Positions 1-8,198 of a DNA stretch of 10,527 bases are shown here, in pieces. The position numbers and the translations under genes are program-made. Under the pieces are notes generated by a model. That model did no database searches. It was not told the origin of the DNA and worked only from the letters and a program-made list of their open reading frames with translations. The stretch comes from Theodoxus fluviatilis. Taxonomy: Eukaryota > Mollusca > Gastropoda > Cycloneritida > Neritidae. Within the stretch, counting starts at the first letter, position 1, and each line of letters opens with the position of its first letter. The stretch is taken from assembly GCA_034096865.1 (NCBI GenBank), contig JAWQFJ010002803.1:81877-92403 (forward strand), written 5' to 3'.

Positions 1-354
1 AAGCCTTTGTAGCAATGCAGAGTAAGCGCAAATCCAGTCACGGTGTCCCTAGTTTTTTCCCCTCTTACGAATCGCGTAGGGAGACGTGGTGGGTCAATTC
101 TTAAAGCCACAGGGGGAACCAAATAAGTGAAAAGAACACATGAACAAGATCGACACAGTATTCAACAAACACGACGGGAAAGTGTAAGATTGGCATTTGT
201 ATGGCAGATCTGCAGAAACTTCATTGATAGCTTTTTTTCCCCTTTAGTAAGAAGAATGACATGTATAGATTTCTTCTTGTAATCTTCCGTCCACTCACTT
301 ATCCGTAAGTTCGTCTTTCCAGCTATCTCTGCATCCCACCCATCTGTGTGTTTA
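1..354. other. Presumed intron 3' of exon 4; no gene recognised
   Basis: Intron-like sequence without a convincing exon on either strand. A minus frame of 80 codons across 162-404 is rich in lysine and arginine because of the pyrimidine tract and shows no domain. Confidence 0.5.
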
Positions 355-451
355 GGCAATCCTCTTTTCCTTTTTTTCTTCCTCCTTCTCAATTCTTCAT
401 TCATTCCTTCTTTTTTACCTTCTAATCTTTCTTTCTTCCTTGTTTTCCGTC
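355..451. repeat. Polypyrimidine (plus) / polypurine (minus) tract
   Basis: Almost 100 nt of C and T with few purines, ending TTTTCCGTCAG on the plus strand. It lies downstream of exon 4 in the presumed next intron. It resembles a splice acceptor tract on the plus strand, but no plus-strand exon follows it (the sequence goes straight into CA-rich repeat), so I treat it as simple sequence. Confidence 0.8.
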
Positions 452-525
452 AGGCACGAGCCCACACAAACATGCACACGCACAAGCGCGCGTGTGTGCG
501 TGCTTTCATACATCGAAGCACGTAC

Positions 526-683
526 CTGGGCCTGTCTTTGAGGGCGCACAGACGAAGCGCATCGAGTCCTCTCTTGTTGGTGACTCTCAGGTCCAGCCGT
601 GGGAAGGACAGCATCACTTGGACGCTGTCCACGTTGTCCCCTACCTGTAGGGCGTCCAGCAGGGCACTGTCCCCATCGGTGTC
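526..683 (-). CDS. Ankyrin-repeat gene, exon 4 (MIB2-like fifth and sixth repeats)
   Basis: A 158-nt exon with acceptor tgttgtcacacag and a consensus donor CCCAG|gtacgt. It starts in phase 0, fitting the CAG end of exon 3, and ends with AG (phase 2). The peptide is DTDGDSALLDALQVGDNVDS, then VQVMLSFPRLDLRVTNKRG, then LDALRLCALKDRP. This is a divergent ankyrin repeat followed by the start of another. From memory, human MIB2 has at the same place a repeat with the sequence VPNIDVTATNSQG before its next repeat; the match with FPRLDLRVTNKRG, including the unusual 'P-x-[IL]-D' loop in place of GAD, is why I favour a mind bomb-type protein. The usual His of TPLH is replaced (SALLDAL, DALRLCAL), so these repeats are degenerate. 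I find no convincing next exon in 1-525. Confidence 0.8.
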
Positions 684-981
684 CTGTGTGACAACAGATA
701 ACATTGCTTTTACAAAGAGATCTTCCATTACTGGTGAGCTTTCAATTGGCTCTCTGGTTTGTTCAGAAAAAGAGGCCAAGGATTCGTTTCTTTATCGCCA
801 GTAGACAGAGGGATAAGCAGATATGCAGATAGTAAATACACGTTTTTTCTGGTAAACTTTAGGAAAGTAATAGTACCACTTGTTAGGGAACATTACCTCC
901 AAACCACTCGAAACGAAGACTGATTATTATAATCTATCCTCTCCACTGCCCACATCTGTAGTTTAGCGCGGGAATGTACGA
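684..981. other. Intron between exon 4 and exon 3, unique part
   Basis: Ordinary AT-rich intron with no recognisable element. It is the only part of this intron not present in copy B, because copy B begins at the gap. Confidence 0.7.
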
Positions 982-1364
982 CAACTTGTCCCAAAGTTCA
1001 GGTTTAAGGTATATGTGCTGAATACTGTACATACTGGTTGCAGAGCTATCGCAAAAACACTCGGCTAACTATTAAATGAAGATTACAGGGTGCGTAAGAT
1101 GTACTTTCTGATACTTTCCCACTTTCAAAGAAAAAGAACCTGTCTGATCCTCGTACCTAAACTATAAAACTTGAACGCTGATTTTCTCAGGGTGCGCTTT
1201 GCTCAGTCACGAGCATAAGCATTCATCCATAAACACGTGCACTCACGCACATGCATACTCATACACTCACTTATTCACATATCACATGCTCGCAAAACAT
1301 GAACTTATTTATCCATGCTTCTTGCTCACAGATGTGCTCAAAGCGATGCATTTCATGTGCACAC

Positions 1365-1366
<2 letters not shown>

Positions 1367-1421
<55 letters not shown>

Positions 1422-1458
1422 CACACACACGCACACACACACACACACATACACACAC
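1367..1458. repeat. CA/TG microsatellite in copy A
   Basis: Nearly pure (AC)n with a few G interruptions, continuing as broken CA-rich sequence to about 1545, next to the exon 3 donor. The transcript (minus) carries UG repeats. All histidine/threonine or cysteine/valine frames across it are repeat translations, not genes. Confidence 0.97.
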
Positions 1459-1551
1459 GTGCACAAACATGCCACACGCACACAAGCGAAACGTATACAC
1501 GCGCTCGCGCGCCCGCTCACGCACACACATTTACACACACACACCACGCAC

Positions 1552-1708
1552 CTGCATGTTGGGGTTGGCCCCGTGTTCGAGGAGAAGACGACATATGGAA
1601 GAGAAATTACGGAAGGCGGCCTTGTGCAGTGCAGTGCGGCTCTTCCCAGTGCAGATGTTCACTCCAGCTCCTCGAATCAGCAGCTCTCGCACAGCGCTCT
1701 CGTGGCCT
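1552..1708 (-). CDS. Ankyrin-repeat gene, exon 3, copy A (probable allelic or assembly duplicate)
   Basis: Same exon as 6108-6264, with identical splice sites, the same phases (2 in, 0 out) and the same 52 complete codons. One synonymous difference (GCC here, GCA in the other copy) separates them. It lies in the first copy of a 1.66-kb duplicated segment and is on the same side of the N gap as the downstream exon at 526-683. The peptide ends LLLEHGANPNMQ; joined to the next exon it reads on as DTDGDSALLDAL, as expected between consecutive ankyrin repeats. The exon is real coding sequence. Whether it is a second genomic copy is doubtful: serial use of both copies breaks the frame, and alternative use would give the same protein. 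The simplest reading is one exon represented by two haplotypes. Confidence 0.8.
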
Positions 1709-1820
1709 CTGCACAAATTACATTTAATGTCTACTTCAATACTTCTATTCAAGATTCTCTTACGAGACTTTCGTTTAATTTTCTTTTCTTTTCAAGATAT
1801 ACACCTACAATGTGAAAACA

Positions 1821-2145
1821 TTTCTCCTTCAAGGTACTCATTGAATTCGTTTCCTTCAGAATACTTGTTAAGTATTTCTCCTTCGAGGTATCCATTGAAT
1901 TTTTCTCCTCCAAAATATCCATTCAAGATTCATTTTTTAAAATGTCATTCAATATTTTGTTGTTGAGTAGTTTCTAAGTTGTCCATTTAAAATGTCCCTC
2001 CAATATTTTCATTTCATATTTTCCCTTCAAAATGTCCCCTTCAATATTTCTGCTGTAAGATTTTCATTCAGTACTTCTCCTTGAAGATTTCTCCTTGAAG
2101 ATTTCCGCTTCATGATATCTTCTACAAAGTTTCCACTTCAAAAAT
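1821..2145. repeat. Degenerate T-rich minisatellite, copy A
   Basis: Diverged units of roughly 25-28 nt built on TTTCTCCTTCAAG followed by a TATCCATTGAAT-like half. Units start near 1821, 1849, 1874 and 1901 and become weaker towards 2145, where CTCCTTGAAGATTT is repeated twice. Non-coding, within the intron between exon 2 and exon 3. Confidence 0.7.
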
Positions 2146-2637
2146 ACACGTCGAAGGTTACTTTGTCGGTCGGTCTTCGGTTCTGCGTTATCGGCAGATC
2201 GAAGTAGTGATACTTTGAGGACAGCGCTGTCCAGCAGGTTTGAGATAAGTCATCAATTGTATTATGAATCATCCATTTTTAATGCACACATGTATGTGTG
2301 AGGATGAATGAGTATGAGTGTGCATCTGTGAGTACATGGAGGAGACGTTTGCAATAGTGCATTGATGAATAGTCTTTTTATTTTCATGAAAAAGGCGAGA
2401 GTCAACCTTTTTCCCTTCCGAAAAGGAAATGTGAGAGCTACTGGAATAGTGTCGTATTGGAAAATGATAACTGTATTTTCATTCAGCACTGTACTTCCTC
2501 AGAGTCATACTCTGTATCGTCTTTTGGAAAGTTTCAGAGAAATGTTTAATCACACGGATGTGAAGTACTACAAGACAACGGCAAGTGTGCTTCTGACAGC
2601 CTTACACCTAGATCATTGACGTCAGGGTTACACTATT

Positions 2638-4600
2638 TTTAAAAAACAAACCAAAAACCCACCAAACCCATGCGGGCATAGTTGACCCACTATTACTATC
2701 GGACACAGCCGCGCATAAATTAAGACGACGTGTCCCTCTCACCCCTTGTCATTCTCATGTCCCTCATGTCTCTGGGCATTCCTCTCTGCTGATGTCTGTG
2801 TCTCCTCTGCCGAAGACCCGAGCCCTACCACCAAATGCATGCTGGGAAAATCTCTGGGGTCCATCCTACAACAGATTAATGTCCCTCTCCGTTTTTCCTG
2901 GGCCCTCTGATTCCTCTCTCTCTTCCTTCAAAAAAAACAAAATACGCAATTGTTTTGGAATTACAGGTCATCTGGCTCTAAGGATTATAAAGATGTAAAA
3001 CAGAGTCTTCAAAAAACGGACGAAAAAAAAAAACCCCTTCTCACTCTGTTATTAATGTGCCGATCCGCTCGGTAAGAACTCTTAGGAAAAGGCAGCTTGT
3101 AATTTTGCTAATGAACATTTCTCCTTACTTCTTAAACATAAAAAGGACGGAGACACGAGGGGAGTCCGAGATGGAGCACGAAGAAGGGAGGACTTTTTTT
3201 TTTTTTTTCTTCCTTTTCTTTTCCATCAAATAAAAGAAGACAAAACTCACTACGGGACGGACTTTTTTTCTCTCCTCTTATTTTTTTTTCCCTTTTCCTT
3301 TTTTCCCCTCTCTTTATTATTCTTCTTTTTTTGACGTTTTCCCCTTTTCCTTTTTTTTTTTCCCTGTTATTTCTCTTCCTGTTTCGTCCATTTCTTCTTT
3401 TTTTTTTTTTGCTTTTTTTTTGGACTCCGTTCATTCCCTTTCCCCTTCCTTTCCCATCCCCACCCCATGTGGAGACAAACGCTTCTTGTAAACACAACCT
3501 CATCTAACCTCCACTCTCCTATTCATAAAAACATGTTGTTTGTTTGGTTGTTAGGTGTTCGGCGTACCTTGTTAAACACTGCCACCTCAATCCACAGGAT
3601 CCGACCCGGCCAATTGGGTGAGTATGATTTTTGTCGCTTTGCCTGTGTGTCTTCTCTTCGTCTGTTTTTTTTTTCTGAACCACCACATCAAACCAAATTG
3701 AACACAAAGTACCCACCACCCCACGACACCGAACGGCAACCCCCACGCAACACTATGACGCCCCGCGCTCCACCCCGACATTTTGTTGTTTTGAACAACC
3801 AACCCAGGGCACTCCCCTGACCCCCACACCCCCGGACCCGATACCGATGAAAACACCGTAGGTCCCTCGCGAGGCAAGCCACACAACCACACCCCCGGGG
3901 AACACCGGTGCTCCGAAAAACCACCACACCACAAGAAAACACCACCATGCTAAACCCCGGCCCAATAATATAAGGCACAAAAACACAACAAAAAAAAAAA
4001 CAAGCAGAAAGCACAAAGGCAAGAACAAAGAAGAAAAAGAAGCCAACGAGTCGGCCTTACAACCAGATCAACTCACACTCCACTATTTGTATAACTAACA
4101 ACACTGCCGCTCTTCTCAGAGGATTTGTCTCTGGCCTCGTCCAATATAGAATGCCCCGTTTTTTATGTTAGCGCCCCCCGGAGCTTACTATGGACCCCTG
4201 CCCCCTTGCCTGCCTCTGGCTGATAGTAATACATCCTCCCACAATCCCGTCACCCCCCCTTCTCCAATCAAATCCCGTCCCCCCCTCCACCCCGCCACCC
4301 ACATAACGCAGAACACACAACAAACCCAGTACACACATTTCACAGACAGCGAGCAACACTTTTGCTGTAATAGAGCCCCAAATAGGCAACAGCCGTCGTA
4401 GCCCCCAGCAAGGCGCCTCTTGGGTTTTTTTTTTTTTTTCTTTTTTGTTTTTTTTTTTAATTAATTTACTTTTTTGTTTCTTTTTTTTTTTTTTTTTTTT
4501 TGCTTGGTATTTTTTTTTTTTGTTTCTTTTTGGTGTTCTTTCTTTTTTCTTTTTTTTAGTTTTTTGTTTTTTTTTTTTTGGCTGGGAGGTCACACGCACA
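2638..4600. other. Insertion-ridden, stretched copy of the intron at 7196-7790 (probable uncorrected long-read fill)
   Basis: Short anchors occur here in the same order as in 7196-7790 but are separated by extra bases. The anchors are: AAACCCATG (about 2665 / 7196); GGACACAGC (2700 / 7230); CCTTGTCATTCTC (2744 / 7260); GGTCCATCCTACAA (2859 / 7300, GGTCATCCTACAA there); AACATTTCT (3114 / 7453); CTCATCTAAC (3500 / 7510); TTGGGTGAGTATGAT (3615 / GTGGGTGAGATGAT 7584); TCAGAGGATTTG (4117 / 7652); TTATGTTAG (4162 / 7690); and TTTTGCTGTA (4361 / 7751). About 600 nt of the clean copy is spread over nearly 2 kb. The extra bases are T runs (3190-3440, 4424-4580) and AC-rich, G-poor strings (3690-4100). 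No gene should be called here; lysine-rich or cysteine-poor open frames in this stretch are artefacts. Confidence 0.82.
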
Positions 4601-5154
4601 AAAACCGCCACTCACCCAACCAAGCCGTAACGTGGACAACACCACAGCACGATGAGATAGAACAAAACACCCCACCCCCCACACACACAACCAACCACTC
4701 ACAACAAACACACCCCACACCCACTGACAGAGAAAATAGGCTATCATTACGGCGGATGCTGCAACAACTATTACAGGCCCCGAGTAGGCTCTTTATTTAA
4801 CAGGAGCCATGAACATCACAAACAAGCTCCAGGAGTGGCAATCTTAATGAAGAAACATCAGTTCTGCGATATACAAACAGATTGTGCTTCATGTTCCACT
4901 CGTAACACAAACTACTCCAACGCATAAATCATGATGGAGTAATAACGCGAAGACCAAAAGATGAGACACCACATCCTGAGCCAATAAATTAGTATGACTA
5001 ATGGAGGCCTAATCAACTAACATACATAACAAAAACAAGAGCGCCAACACAAGTACAACAAAAACCAAGTCCTAGAAGACATTTATCAAATTTCAACCTT
5101 CCTGCAAAAGCATTCCTACACAAATGAATATTTATTATGCAATGAAAGACTTAC
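4601..5154. other. Unassigned AC-rich to mixed sequence
   Basis: No gene recognised. The first part (to about 4740) is still AC-rich and low in complexity like the noisy stretch before it. From about 4800 the composition becomes ordinary AT-rich intron-like sequence, and I can no longer align it with copy B. It leads into the possible signal-peptide exon. Confidence 0.5.
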
Positions 5155-5312
5155 CTTAAAATGAGAGTGGAAAGACAAGCGTCACATCCACCTTGGTATA
5201 ATAAGCTTTCTGATTCATTATACTTGTAACTTTCATTATGCCCCAAGAAAAACAGGGCAAGTACGCTCACAAAATACTCGTATACAACCTTGGGGTAGAT
5301 AGTCTGCACCAT
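5155..5312 (-). CDS. Possible first coding exon of a secreted or membrane protein (signal-peptide-like N-terminus)
   Basis: A short minus-strand frame opens with ATG at 5312, directly preceded by two in-frame TAA stops, and runs 52 codons to a consensus donor, TTTTAAG|gtaagtc, ending in phase 2. Reading past the donor hits TAA at once, so the frame stops where an intron should start. The peptide begins MVQTIYPKVVYEYFVSVLAL and continues FFLG-HNESYKYNESESLLYQ, then GGCDACLSTLIL. Residues 9-24 are hydrophobic after a lysine, as in a signal peptide. Two N-E-S glycosylation sequons and a C-x-x-C follow. I do not recognise the family. A TATAAAT string lies at 5493-5499 on this strand, about 180 nt upstream, too weak to call a promoter. 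The segment lies between a noisy stretch and an N gap, so its place in the genome is uncertain. It is unrelated to the ankyrin exons and could be a chance frame. Confidence 0.35.
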
Positions 5313-5505
5313 TTATTAGAATTTTGATACCCCTCATTCCTGGATCGGATGTTCATACACATTCTTTCTCATCAGCCTTCTCCCCCTAGTTCTTAACTAC
5401 ATACAACCAACTCTTTTCCACCAGTCCTGTAGATAGTATGTGAAACTTCACCATTTTTTTTCTCTGTGCAGTTTAATGGTATAATGGCAGAGATTTATAT
5501 CTTTT

Positions 5506-5527
5506 NNNNNNNNNNNNNNNNNNNNNN
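5506..5527. other. Assembly gap (22 N)
   Basis: A run of 22 undetermined bases. The sequence to its left (ending atttatatctttt) has no counterpart upstream of 982 in copy A, while the sequence to its right starts copy B abruptly. The gap therefore joins two contigs whose order and distance are unproven. Confidence 0.99.
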
Positions 5528-5912
5528 CAACTTGTCCCAAAGTTCAGGTTTAAGGTATATGTGCTGAATACTGTACATACTGGTTGCAGAGCTATCGCAA
5601 AAACACTCGGCTAACTATTAAATGAAGATTACAGGGTGCGTAAGATGTACTTTCTGATACTTTCCCACTTTCAAAGAAAAAGAACCTGTCTGATCCTCGT
5701 ACCTAAACTATAAAACTTGAACGCTGATTTTCTCAGGGTGCGCTTTGCTCAGTCACGAGCATAAGCATTCATCCATAAACACGTGCACTCACGCACATGC
5801 ATATTCATACACGCACTTATTCACATAGCACATGCTCGCAAAACATGCACTTACTTATCCATGCTTCTTGCTCACAGATGTGCTCAAAGCGATGCATTTC
5901 ATGTGCACACTT

Positions 5913-5943
<31 letters not shown>

Positions 5944-6014
5944 CACACACACACGCACACACACACACGCACACACACACACGCACGCACACACACACAC
6001 ACACATACACACAC
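5913..6014. repeat. CA/TG microsatellite in copy B
   Basis: Counterpart of 1367-1458, about 10 nt longer and with G interruptions at different places (more CACGCAC steps), as expected for two microsatellite alleles. Broken CA-rich and CG-alternating sequence (6055-6072) continues to the exon 3 donor. Confidence 0.97.
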
Positions 6015-6107
6015 GTGCACAAACATGCCACACGCACACAAGCGAAACGTATACACGCGCTCGCGCGCGCGCTCACGCACACACATTTACACACACACAC
6101 CACGCAC

Positions 6108-6264
6108 CTGCATGTTGGGGTTGGCCCCGTGTTCGAGGAGAAGACGACATATGGAAGAGAAATTACGGAAGGCTGCCTTGTGCAGTGCAGTGCGGCTCTT
6201 CCCAGTGCAGATGTTCACTCCAGCTCCTCGAATCAGCAGCTCTCGCACAGCGCTCTCGTGGCCT
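6108..6264 (-). CDS. Ankyrin-repeat gene, exon 3, copy B
   Basis: A 157-nt exon with acceptor tttgtgcag and donor ATGCAG|gtgcgtgg. It starts with one base completing the codon left by the exon at 8050 (phase 2) and ends in phase 0, matching the exon at 683. The peptide finishes one repeat (GHESAVRELLIRGAGVNICT) and supplies another (SRTALHKAAFRNFSSICRLL then LEHGANPNMQ). It differs from the copy at 1552-1708 by one synonymous base (GCA versus GCC in the K-A-A-F segment). This copy shares uninterrupted sequence with the upstream exons, so it is the more reliable of the two. Both copies cannot be spliced in series: 157 is not a multiple of three, and the join would shift the frame and reach TAA at codon 34 of the second copy. 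A TG-rich tract in the transcript starts within about 10 nt of the donor. Confidence 0.87.
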
Positions 6265-6377
6265 CTGCACAAATTACATTTAATGTCTACTTCAATACTT
6301 CTATTCAAGATTCTCTTACGAGACTTTCGTTGAATTTTTCTTTTCTTTTCAAGATATACACCTACAATGTGTAAACA

Positions 6378-6703
6378 TTTCTCCTTCAAGGTACTAATTG
6401 AATTCGTTTTCTTCAAAATACCCGTTAAGTATTTCTCCTTCGAGGTATCCATAGAATTTTTCTCCTCCAAAATATAAATTCAAGATTCATTTTTTAAAAT
6501 GTCATTCAATATTTTATTGTCGAATAGTTTCTAAGTTGTCCATTAAAAATTTTCCCTCCAACATTTCCATTTCATATTTTCCCTTCAAAATGTCCCCTTT
6601 AATATTTCTGCTGTAAGATTTTCATTCAGTACTTCTCCTTGAAGATTTCGCCTTGAAAATTTCCGCTTCATGATATATTCTACAAAGTTTCCACTTCAAA
6701 AAT
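6378..6703. repeat. Degenerate T-rich minisatellite, copy B
   Basis: Same degenerate array as 1821-2145 with several substitutions. It is the most diverged part of the duplicated segment, as expected for a mutable tandem array. Confidence 0.7.
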
Positions 6704-7195
6704 ACACGTCGAAGGTTACTTTGTCGTTCGGTCTTCGGTTCTGCGTTATCGGCAGATAAAAGTAGTGATGCTTTGAGTACAGCGCTGTCCATCAGGTTTG
6801 AGATAAGTCATCTATTGTATTATGAATCATCCATTTTTAATGCACACCTGTATGTGTGAGGGTGAATGAGTATGAGTGTGTATCTGTGAGTACATGGAGG
6901 AGACGTTTGCAATAGTGCATTGATGAATAGTCTTTTTATTTTCATGAAAAAGGCGAGAGTCAACCTTTTTCCCTTCCGAAAAGGAAATGTGAGAGCTACT
7001 GGAATAGTGTCGTATTGGAAAATGATAACTGTCTTTTCATTCAGCACTGTACTTCCTCAGAGTCATACTCTGTATCGTCTTTTGGAAAGTTTCAGAGAAA
7101 TGTTTAATCACACGGATGTGAAGTACTACAAGACAACGGCAAGTGTGCTTCTGACAGCCTTACACCTAGATCATTGACGTCAGGGTTACACTATT

Positions 7196-8049
7196 AAACC
7201 CATGCTGGCACTTGACCACATATACATATGGACACAGCGCATACATGAAGGAGACTGTCCCTTGTCATTCTCTGCGAAAGACCCCAAATGAATGCTGGGG
7301 TCATCCTACAAGATGATGTTCCTTCAAAACAAAGATAGCAATTAAGATGAAGTCATCATGCTCTGTTATAAGATAAACAAGTCTTGAAAACCCTTATCTG
7401 TCATTATGTGCCATCTCGGGAGAGAATCTTAGGCAGTTGTGAATTTGCTAGGAACATTTCTTAAAATCAAGAAGACGACTTTTCCCCAATGAGACAAGCT
7501 TGTAACAAACTCATCTAACTCTACATGTTGTTGTTGTTGTTGTTGTTGCGTACCTGGGCTAAACACTCCCAGGATCACCCAAGTGGGTGAGATGATTGCG
7601 TGTGTGTCTGTTTTTGAACACCCCGCCATATAGGCAGCCACACTCCGTCTTCAGAGGATTTGATCTCTGTCTCCAGAGAATGCCAGTTGTTATGTTAGGA
7701 GCTTACCCTGGCTGAAGATAATCCCCACATAACAGTACAACATAGCAACATTTTGCTGTAGCCTTGGTTTTTGGCTGGAGTCAACAAATAACAACAGCCT
7801 TTGCCCAAGGCAAACTCTACATGTGAAATGCTAATTTCCTCAACATTGGATCCCAAGAGCAGATCACTGAGACGTCGCACATACATATTAAAACATCATC
7901 TCAACTTGATAAGTTGGGTTTTTAAAAGTAGTTTTCTCCAGCCTTAAAAAAAAACATTAAGTAGTGTAATATGGTATTCCATGCAACATTGATCACGTAC
8001 CACGATTATTAACGGTTCAGTGATATTTACTTTATCGAAAATCACCCAC
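7196..8049. other. Intron between exon 3 copy B and exon 2
   Basis: Clean intron sequence holding the GTT microsatellite and otherwise no recognisable element. The first 600 nt is the reference against which the stretched copy at 2638-4600 can be read. Open frames here (for example 7429-7641 and 7695-7886, minus) show no domain. Confidence 0.75.
7526..7548. repeat. GTT trinucleotide microsatellite
   Basis: Between seven and eight units of GTT in the clean intron copy. In the noisy copy (about 3535-3556) the same place reads as a broken GTTGTTTGTTTGGTTGTT, which is what sequencing noise or allelic variation would give. Confidence 0.95.
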
Positions 8050-8198
8050 CTCACGGCAGCTCTGATGAGGGGCGTGTCCCCTTCCTTGTCTGCTCTGTTC
8101 ATGTCAGCCCCTCTCTCCAGCAGGAGGCTCACTATGTCAGCGTGACCTTTGTCCGCTGCGATATGGAGAGGCGTGGCACGGTCGGTGAGTCCATGGAT
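8050..8198 (-). CDS. Ankyrin-repeat gene, exon 2 (two canonical ankyrin repeats)
   Basis: A 149-nt exon with acceptor tttttccctcaccag and donor GTGAG|gtgggt. It starts in phase 0 and ends with AG, which the first base A of the next exon (6264 or 1708) completes as an arginine codon. The peptide contains a near-consensus ankyrin repeat: ATPLHIAADKGHADIVSLLL followed by ERGADMN. A second repeat starts at DKEGDTPLIRAAV and is finished by the next exon (RGHESAVRELL). TPLHIAA, the G-H-x-D-I-V helix turn and the GAD-x-N loop are textbook ankyrin features, so the family call is strong. Ankyrin repeats mediate protein-protein contacts; in mind bomb ligases the block lies between the substrate-binding N-terminus and the RINGs. 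A non-MIB ankyrin protein cannot be excluded from this exon alone. Confidence 0.88.

Larger units (their letters stand above)
982..2637. repeat. Duplicated segment, copy A (carries exon 3)
   Basis: About 1.66 kb that matches 5528-7195 from end to end. The offset is 4546 at the start, 4556 after the CA microsatellite and 4558 near the end, so indels are few and mainly in the CA repeat. Differences are unevenly spread: one in the 157-nt exon, many in the T-rich degenerate repeat at about 1780-2330, and one in the last 297 nt. This looks like two alleles or a very young duplication. Homology does not stop at 2637 but becomes noisy (see 2638-4600). Confidence 0.93.
5528..7195. repeat. Duplicated segment, copy B (carries exon 3)
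   Basis: Second copy of 982-2637, beginning at the first base after the N gap, so its left limit is a contig edge rather than a biological breakpoint. It runs on without interruption into clean intron sequence and exon 2, which supports it as the correctly assembled version of this part of the ankyrin gene. Confidence 0.93.

Noticed and set aside
1..49. Possible next exon of the ankyrin gene on the minus strand (reading DTVTGFALTLHCYKG after an AG at 50-51)
   Set aside because: Phase would fit, but the acceptor lacks a pyrimidine tract (it is A/G-rich) and the peptide does not keep ankyrin spacing.
346..804. 152-codon plus-strand frame
   Set aside because: Its first part is the pyrimidine tract and its second part is antisense to exon 4, which has proper splice sites and ankyrin coding on the minus strand.
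1199..1966. Long plus-strand frames rich in His and Thr over the CA repeat (also 5783-6374)
   Set aside because: They are translations of (CA)n and run antisense across exon 3; no domain, and the true splice-bounded exon is on the other strand.
3132..4611. Minus frames rich in Lys/Arg and plus frames rich in Phe over T runs
   Set aside because: They come from homopolymer runs in the stretched, probably erroneous sequence.
5155..5339. An upstream frame ending IRVFCERTCPVFLG joined to the signal-like exon
   Set aside because: It is in a different frame; it runs into TAA at the GGGGCATAA stretch, so it is not part of the same peptide.
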